A DNA stretch of 64,000 bases from DASUBN01 sp036000105 (lineage in GTDB: Bacteria; Pseudomonadota; Gammaproteobacteria; Natronospirales; REEB76), in assembly GCA_036000105.1 (NCBI GenBank), contig DASYGE010000009.1, forward strand, positions 1-64,000, written 5' to 3'. Positions 59,000 to 64,000 of this stretch are shown in pieces. A program made the translations under genes and the position numbers. The notes beneath the pieces are model-generated. The model was not told where the DNA came from. It was given only the letters and a program-made list of their open reading frames with translations, and ran no database searches. Positions within the stretch are counted from its first letter, which is position 1. The number at the start of each line of letters is the position of its first letter.

Positions 59000-61111
59000 T
59001 CAGCGGTCCTGGGTTATCCGCACGGCGCGCTGCACTCCCGCTATCTGCACGAGGCGGTTCAGCAAGCGCGAGAGCTGCGGCAGGCCGGATATGCTGACCG
59101 TGAGCCGCAGCCGCAAGAGACCCGTGTCCGCTTCGGCGCGGGAATCCAGCGCCACCAGACGCAGTTCCTCGTCTGCCAGCAACGCCATGATGTCGTTCAG
59201 CAGGTTGCGCCGTTCACGCCCCTCCAGGGCGATCTCCACCGGCTGCCCCTGACCGCTGTCCGCCTGCCAATGTACGTCTGTGAGCCGCTGCGGCGCGCGG
59301 GCGGTGAGCCTCGCCAGGCTCGCGCAACTCTTGCGATGCACGCTGATGCCGTGACCCTGGGTGATGTAGCCGTGGATCGCTTCTCCCGGCACCGGCCGAC
59401 AGCAGCGCGCCAAGGACACCAACACTTCGCCGCTCACGCCGGGCAGCAATACCGGCGGTCCATGCTGGCTGCGCCGCTGCGTCGTGCGCGCCGGCTTGAG
59501 GGGCACCGCTGGCCGGGCTTCGGCAAGCTCACGTTGTAAAGCACCCGCGAGTTGCGCAGAGAAAAGATCGCCTGCCCCCAGGGCGGCGAACAGTTCTTCC
59601 AGGGAATCGAACTGGAAATACTTGAGCAGACGGTCATGGCGGAAATCCCTCAAGCCCAGCCGCTCCAGTTCGCGCTCCAGGGTCTCACGGCCATAGCTGA
59701 CGTTCTGCCCGCGATCCTGCTGGCGGAAGTAGGCGCGCAGCTTGTCCCGGGCGCGGGGCGTGACGAGATAACCGTGCTGCAGGTTGAGCCAGTCGCGGCT
59801 GGGTCCGCCTTCCCGGCTGGTCTGGATCTCCACCTGGTCTCCGTCCTCCAGTACCTGGCTGATGGGCGCCATCCGGCCGTTGACCCGCGCGCCGCGACAG
59901 CGATGACCCACGTCGGTGTGCACGTAGTAAGCGAAGTCCAGCGCCGTGGCACCCCGGGGCAGATCGAAGACCGCCCCTTTGGGTGTCAGCACATACACCC
60001 GTTCTTCCACCAGTTCGGTGCGGAAGCGTTCTATGAAATCCTCATCGCCATCCGGCGCCAGCAGCTGCCGCATCCAGCCGATGCGCGTCTCGAGAGCGGG
60101 GTCGTAGTGCACGCCTTCCTTGTAGCGCCAATGGGAGGCGACACCGAACTCTGCATGGCGGTGCATCTCGCGGGTACGGATCTGTATCTCCAGGGGCTTC
60201 GCATCCGGGCCCATCACGGCGGTATGCAGGGAGCGGTAGTAGTTGTCCTTGGGAGCGGCGATGTAGTCGTCGAACTCCCGGGATATGTGCCGCCAGAGGC
60301 CATGCACCACGCCGAGGGCGGCATAGCAGCCGGCCACGTCGTCCACCAGTACGCGCAGGGCCAGGAGGTCATACATCTCCTCGAAGGAGAGCCCCTTGCG
60401 CTGCATCTTCCGCCAGATGCTATAGATGTGCTTCGGCCGGCCGGCTACTTCTGCCGCGATGCCGGCCTCCTGGAGTTTGTCCCGCAAGAGCGCTGCGGCC
60501 GCGGCCAGATGGGCCTCGCGATTGCTGCGTCTGTCCTTCAGCCAAGCCGCCACCTGCCGATAACCTTCCGGCTCCAGGTAACGGAATGCCAGGTCCTCCA
60601 GCTCCCATTTGAGCTGCCAGATCCCTAAGCGGTTGGCCAGGGGCGCGTAGATCTCCCGGGTGGTGAGCGCAAGCCGCCGCTGCGATTCAGGCGCGGCCCG
60701 CTTGGCGACCCGCAGTTCATGCAAGCGCTCGGCGAGATGGATGAGTATCACGCGCCCGTCCCTGACCACCGCGAGCAGAAGCTTGCGCAGGTTTTCCGCA
60801 TGAGCGGGAGAGAGGGGGTCGTCCCCCGGACCGCTGTAGGCCTCGAGCGAGGGCAGGGCGAGAACTTGCCGGACCAGGTCCGAGGCTTCCTGGCCGAGTT
60901 GCGCTTCCATGGCATCCAGCGGGATGGAACCCATGGCGACCAGCGGTGCTGCCATGCCGGCGCGTACGATCCAGGGGTCGAGTTCCAGGCCCTCGAGCAC
61001 TTCGCCTATGCCTAAGGCACGTGCGTGCAGCTCTTGCGGCAGTCGTTCGGGATCAGCCAGATCGGAGAACAGATGCGTGAGCGCGGCAGCGGGGGTGGAG
61101 CGAGACGGCAT
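59000..61111 (-). CDS. relA: (p)ppGpp synthetase RelA
   Basis: About 703 residues from ATG 61111 (MPSRSTPAAALTHLFSD); an ATG 30 bp upstream is possible. The N-terminal HD-like domain lacks the His-Asp pair ('VILIHLAERLHELRVAKRAA'), so hydrolase activity is not expected. The synthetase domain has 'SREFDDYIAAPKDNYYRSLH' and 'LEIQIRTREMHRHAEFGVAS'. In it, NYYRS replaces the frequent NGYQS. TGS ('VYVLTPKGAVFDLPRGATAL') and C-terminal ZFD/ACT domains follow. It makes (p)ppGpp on stalled ribosomes during amino-acid starvation. Full length for RelA. The gene is transcribed away from the yfaZ-like gene. Confidence 0.94.
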   Translation of the reverse strand: MPSRSTPAAALTHLFSDLADPERLPQELHARALGIGEVLEGLELDPWIVRAGMAAPLVAMGSIPLDAMEAQLGQEASDLVRQVLALPSLEAYSGPGDDPLSPAHAENLRKLLLAVVRDGRVILIHLAERLHELRVAKRAAPESQRRLALTTREIYAPLANRLGIWQLKWELEDLAFRYLEPEGYRQVAAWLKDRRSNREAHLAAAAALLRDKLQEAGIAAEVAGRPKHIYSIWRKMQRKGLSFEEMYDLLALRVLVDDVAGCYAALGVVHGLWRHISREFDDYIAAPKDNYYRSLHTAVMGPDAKPLEIQIRTREMHRHAEFGVASHWRYKEGVHYDPALETRIGWMRQLLAPDGDEDFIERFRTELVEERVYVLTPKGAVFDLPRGATALDFAYYVHTDVGHRCRGARVNGRMAPISQVLEDGDQVEIQTSREGGPSRDWLNLQHGYLVTPRARDKLRAYFRQQDRGQNVSYGRETLERELERLGLRDFRHDRLLKYFQFDSLEELFAALGAGDLFSAQLAGALQRELAEARPAVPLKPARTTQRRSQHGPPVLLPGVSGEVLVSLARCCRPVPGEAIHGYITQGHGISVHRKSCASLARLTARAPQRLTDVHWQADSGQGQPVEIALEGRERRNLLNDIMALLADEELRLVALDSRAEADTGLLRLRLTVSISGLPQLSRLLNRLVQIAGVQRAVRITQDR

Positions 61112-61210
61112 GACTTTACTAAAGCGCGCTACGGGTGCCACATGGGACGTTTACCGGTATCATACCCACTTTGAAGCGGTTTTCGGCTTCGATTCGATGG
61201 AGATGCATGC

Positions 61211-61774
61211 ATGAGGTTCCAGCGTACCGGTCTGTTCCTGTTGCTCGCGGCCACGGCTTTTTCCGCCCGGGCTGCCAATCTCGATTTCAACCTGGGCAGC
61301 AACGCTGCCGCGGTGGACTACACTGCGAGCCTGACAGACTCCGGTCTGGAAGGCGACCTGTTATACCTGCACCACACCAACAAGGTGGATATCGGTGCCG
61401 CCGGCGTGGACTTGGTAGGCAACGCGAGCCCGGTGGGATCGCCGCTGATCTTCGGCGTGGGCGGCAAGCTGTTTTACCTCAACCCGAAGAACGGCGAGGG
61501 CAGCGGTTCCGCGCTCGGCGTGGGGGCGCATTTCCGTTATACCTGGCCTACCTATAACCGCTTCATCCTCAGCGGTGAGTTGTACTACGCACCCAACATC
61601 GTCTCCTTCCAGAACGTGGATCACTTCATGCTGGTCGGCGTGTCGGCGGGTTACGAGGTGCTGCGCAACGCCGACGTGTACGTCGGCTATCGCCATGTAT
61701 CCGCGTCATTCAACGGTTCCCAGGACGTGACTCTGGATACCTCGTTCATGCTGGGCCTGAACCTGACGTTTTGA
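61211..61774 (+). CDS. YfaZ-family outer-membrane protein
   Basis: 187 residues with signal peptide MRFQRTGLFLLLAATAFSARA. The mature protein is alternating beta strands ending in LDTSFMLGLNLTF with a C-terminal Phe, the mark of a small outer-membrane barrel. 'LEGDLLYLHHTN' and 'ALGVGAHFRYTWPTYNRFIL' fit the YfaZ family (no known function). It starts ~70 bp from the divergent relA start and precedes yebC by 14 bp, so it may be co-transcribed with yebC-ruvCAB. Confidence 0.8.
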   Translation: MRFQRTGLFLLLAATAFSARAANLDFNLGSNAAAVDYTASLTDSGLEGDLLYLHHTNKVDIGAAGVDLVGNASPVGSPLIFGVGGKLFYLNPKNGEGSGSALGVGAHFRYTWPTYNRFILSGELYYAPNIVSFQNVDHFMLVGVSAGYEVLRNADVYVGYRHVSASFNGSQDVTLDTSFMLGLNLTF

Positions 61775-61788
61775 GGGGCTCCTGACCC

Positions 61789-62532
61789 ATGGCTGGACAT
61801 AGCAAGTGGGCCAACATACAGCACCGTAAGAACGCGCAAGATGCGAAGCGCGGCAAGCTGTTCACGCGCCTCATACGTGAGATCACCACCGCCGCGCGGC
61901 ATGGCGATCCCGATCCCGCCAACAATCCGCGTCTGCGCCTCGCCATGGATAGGGCGCTCACCGCCAACATGACCCGGGACACCATCGAGCGCGCCATGAA
62001 GCGCGGCTCCGGTGAAGACGGCGGCGCGGCATACGAAGAGATCAGTTACGAGGGTTACGGGCCCGGCGGCGTCGCCGTCATCGTCGAATGCATGTCCGAC
62101 AACCGCACCCGTACCGTCGGTGAAGTGCGTCACGCCTTCACCAAGCACGGCGGCAACCTGGGCGCCGACGGCTCGGTGAGCTACCTCTTCCATAAATGCG
62201 GCGTGCTGACATTCCCAGCGAGCGTGGGTGAAGACAAGGTGATGGAAGCCGCTCTGGAAGCAGGCGCCGAAGACGTGGTGAACGACGGCGGCATAGAAGT
62301 GCTGACCGATCCGGGCAGCTTCCTGAAGGTGAAGGAATCCATGGAGAAAGCCGGACTCAAGCCCGAGTCCGCCGAGATCACCATGCGGGCTTCCAATTCC
62401 GTGTCCCTGGATGTGGCGCACGCCGAGTCGGTGATGAAACTGCTTGAAGCGCTCGAGAGCCTGGATGACGTGCAGACGGTGTACTCGAACGCAGATTTCC
62501 CCGATGAGGTCCTCCAGGCCATGACCGGGTGA
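61789..62532 (+). CDS. yebC: YebC/PmpR-family regulator / translation factor
   Basis: 247 residues with the invariant N terminus MAGHSKWANIQHRKNAQDAK and 'KLFTRLIREITTAAR'. The three-domain family plan is complete ('GYGPGGVAVIVECMSDNRTR', 'GSVSYLFHKCGVLTFPAS'). YebC-type proteins bind DNA or act on ribosomes at proline stretches, depending on the member. The position directly before ruvC is a conserved arrangement. The gap to ruvC is 7 bp. Confidence 0.97.
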   Translation: MAGHSKWANIQHRKNAQDAKRGKLFTRLIREITTAARHGDPDPANNPRLRLAMDRALTANMTRDTIERAMKRGSGEDGGAAYEEISYEGYGPGGVAVIVECMSDNRTRTVGEVRHAFTKHGGNLGADGSVSYLFHKCGVLTFPASVGEDKVMEAALEAGAEDVVNDGGIEVLTDPGSFLKVKESMEKAGLKPESAEITMRASNSVSLDVAHAESVMKLLEALESLDDVQTVYSNADFPDEVLQAMTG

Positions 62533-62539
62533 GTGCCGC

Positions 62540-63046
62540 ATGGCGCGCATCCTCGGCATAGACCCGGGCTCGCTGGTGACAGGCTATGGCGTCATCGACA
62601 GCGAGGGGCAGACGCTGAAGTACGTGGACTGCGGTTGCGTGCGGCCCGGCGGCGAGGAGTTCATCGATCGCCTCAAGGACATCTACTACGGCATCGGCAA
62701 GGTCGTCGAGACCTACCGGCCGGATGAGATCGCGGTGGAGCGGGCCTTCGTGCACAAGAACGCGGACAGCGCCCTCAAACTCGGGCAGGCGCGGGCCGCG
62801 GCCATCTGCGGGACCCTTGCGAACCCCGTGGCGCTGTATGAATACACCCCCCGCGCGGTGAAACTCTCGGTGGTGGGCAAGGGTGGAGCCGGCAAAGAGC
62901 AGGTGCAGCACATGGTGAAGATCCTGCTGGGTCTGAGGGACGAGTTGCAGGCGGATAGCGCCGACGCGCTGGCCGTGGCCCTGTGCCATGCCTATGGCCG
63001 CGGCCTCAGGCAGAAGCTGGACCGGCTGATGGGGACCAAGCGATGA
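62540..63046 (+). CDS. ruvC: Holliday junction endonuclease RuvC
   Basis: 168 residues. The four catalytic acidic residues are in ILGIDPGSLVTGYGVID (first Asp), AVERAFVHKN (Glu) and QADSADALAVALCHA (two Asp). It is a dimeric RNase-H-fold resolvase that cuts four-way junctions made by recombination, working with RuvAB. Its stop overlaps the ruvA start (ATGA). Confidence 0.97.
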   Translation: MARILGIDPGSLVTGYGVIDSEGQTLKYVDCGCVRPGGEEFIDRLKDIYYGIGKVVETYRPDEIAVERAFVHKNADSALKLGQARAAAICGTLANPVALYEYTPRAVKLSVVGKGGAGKEQVQHMVKILLGLRDELQADSADALAVALCHAYGRGLRQKLDRLMGTKR

Positions 63047-63624
63047 TCGGCTTCCTCAGGGGGGTGATCCTGCGCAAGCAGCCACCCCATCTATTGGTGG
63101 ATGTGCACGGCGTCGGCTATGAGGTCGAAGCGCCTATGTCCACGTTCTATGACCTTCCAGAGATAAATGCTGAAGTGATGTTGTTCACGCATCTCGTGGT
63201 GCGTGATGACGCGCATATCCTGTTCGGGTTCGGCAGTGAAGTGGAGCGGCGTTTCTTTCGCAGCGTCATCCGCGTCAATCGGATCGGCGCAAAACTTGCG
63301 CTCGCCATCCTTTCCGGCATGGACGCCGATAGCTTCGTGAAATGCGTGCATGAAAACGACATCGCAGCGCTCTCGCGCATCCCGGGTATAGGCAAGAAGA
63401 CGGCTGAGCGCATCGTGGTCGAGATGCGTGATCGCTTGGATGAGATCGGCAGCGTGGCTTCAGCCGGTTCCATGAATCCGCGCGATGAAGCCCTGAGCGC
63501 GTTGGTGTCTTTGGGGTACAAACCCCAGGAGGCCAGCCAGATGCTGCGCAGCATCAAGGAAGAGGGCTTGAGCAGCGAAGAACTCATCCGCCGCGCCCTG
63601 CAGGGCGCGCTGCGTACAGGCTGA
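63043..63624 (+). CDS. ruvA: Holliday junction DNA helicase subunit RuvA
   Basis: 193 residues from ATG 63043, overlapping the ruvC stop by 4 nt. OB-fold N-terminal domain ('MIGFLRGVILRKQPPHLLVD', 'GVGYEVEAP'), tandem helix-hairpin-helix ('IGAKLALAILSGM', 'LSRIPGIGKKTAERIVVEMR') and a C-terminal RuvB-binding UBA-like domain ('EALSALVSLGYKPQEASQML'). It forms the tetramer that holds the junction and recruits RuvB. Confidence 0.97.
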   Translation: MIGFLRGVILRKQPPHLLVDVHGVGYEVEAPMSTFYDLPEINAEVMLFTHLVVRDDAHILFGFGSEVERRFFRSVIRVNRIGAKLALAILSGMDADSFVKCVHENDIAALSRIPGIGKKTAERIVVEMRDRLDEIGSVASAGSMNPRDEALSALVSLGYKPQEASQMLRSIKEEGLSSEELIRRALQGALRTG

Positions 63625-63630
63625 CCTCAT

Positions 63631-64000
63631 ATGACCACTGAACGCCTCGTGACCACCCAGGGTAGCATCGAAGACGAAGCGGTGGACCGCGCCATACGCC
63701 CGCGCACCCTCGCGGAATACGTGGGTCAGCCGGCGGTGCGCGAGCAGATGGAGATATTCATCAGCGCCGCCCGCAAACGCGGCGAGGCCCTGGATCACGT
63801 GCTGATCTTCGGCCCGCCTGGTTTAGGCAAGACCACGCTCGCGCACATCATCGCCCACGAACTCGGCGTGAACCTGCGCCAGACCTCGGGCCCCGTGCTG
63901 GAGCGCCCGGGGGATCTCGCGGCACTCCTCACCAACCTGGAACCACGGGATGTGCTGTTCGTGGACGAGATCCACCGCTTGAGCGCGGTGGTGGAGGAAG
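63631..64000 (+). CDS. ruvB: Holliday junction branch-migration ATPase RuvB, 3'-truncated by window
   Basis: The first 123 codons, open to the window end. Starts MTTERLVTTQGSIEDEAVDR, then 'IRPRTLAEYVGQPAVREQ'. Walker A GPPGLGKTTLAH and Walker B VLFVDEIHRLS are seen. Six bp after ruvA on the same strand, completing ruvC-ruvA-ruvB. Hexameric AAA+ motor that drives branch migration. The C terminus lies outside the window. Confidence 0.97.
   Translation, partial: MTTERLVTTQGSIEDEAVDRAIRPRTLAEYVGQPAVREQMEIFISAARKRGEALDHVLIFGPPGLGKTTLAHIIAHELGVNLRQTSGPVLERPGDLAALLTNLEPRDVLFVDEIHRLSAVVEE

Overview
The window looks like the chromosome of a GC-rich gammaproteobacterium. The evidence is the complete sucA-sucB-lpdA block, the yebC-ruvC-ruvA-ruvB order, a monofunctional-looking RelA, YfaZ and PA3496-type small proteins, a GlyGly-CTERM sorting tail, and TonB-dependent-receptor and RND-pump gene content. 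Xanthomonadales, Nevskiales or Steroidobacter-like lineages would fit. I cannot place it more closely from sequence alone.

Layout. 1-2420: the end of an integrated element (unknown ORF, AlpA-type regulator, large serine recombinase) abutting tRNA-Glu, followed by tRNA-Ala(GGC). 2678-16830: a surface-protein locus. One 1-kb-residue DUF11-type protein is divergent from a run of three small secreted DUF11-type proteins, a ~2,150-2,200-residue outer-membrane protein (DUF11, SdrD-like, tandem OmpA-like modules, C-terminal beta-barrel) and a single-pass membrane TPR protein. Long perfect hairpins sit at the gene boundaries. 16974-21899: a Na+/H+-type antiporter, a sortilin/BNR-repeat protein and a DUF1304 protein. 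22045-27714: tRNA-Val, a PA3496-like protein, and a PadR-controlled RND efflux operon (regulator, adaptor, pump).

27851-50727 is the most unusual part. A TonB-dependent receptor (42845-45952) is surrounded by four TPR-sulfotransferases, one of them with an SseB domain, and by five proteins of 2-oxoglutarate/Fe(II) oxygenase type: JmjC/cupin-8, TIGR02466-like, TPR-AspH-like, a prolyl-hydroxylase-like protein and Sel1-P4H. A SAM methyltransferase is also present. Embedded in this stretch are a peroxiredoxin, UDP-glucose dehydrogenase, and a pair made of a subtilase-like protease and a stand-alone copy of its propeptide domain. I read the oxygenase/sulfotransferase genes as a candidate modification system for a peptide or protein linked to the receptor. 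That is inference; no precursor peptide was identified.

50924-56773 is the 2-oxoglutarate dehydrogenase operon. Its two intergenic gaps carry striking inverted-repeat structures: four successive hairpins, then a nested ~130-bp palindrome. 56865-64000 is conserved housekeeping: a polysaccharide deacetylase, a Bax-like glucosaminidase, relA, yfaZ-like, yebC, ruvC, ruvA and the start of ruvB, which runs off the window.

All family calls were made by reading motifs; no database search was run.
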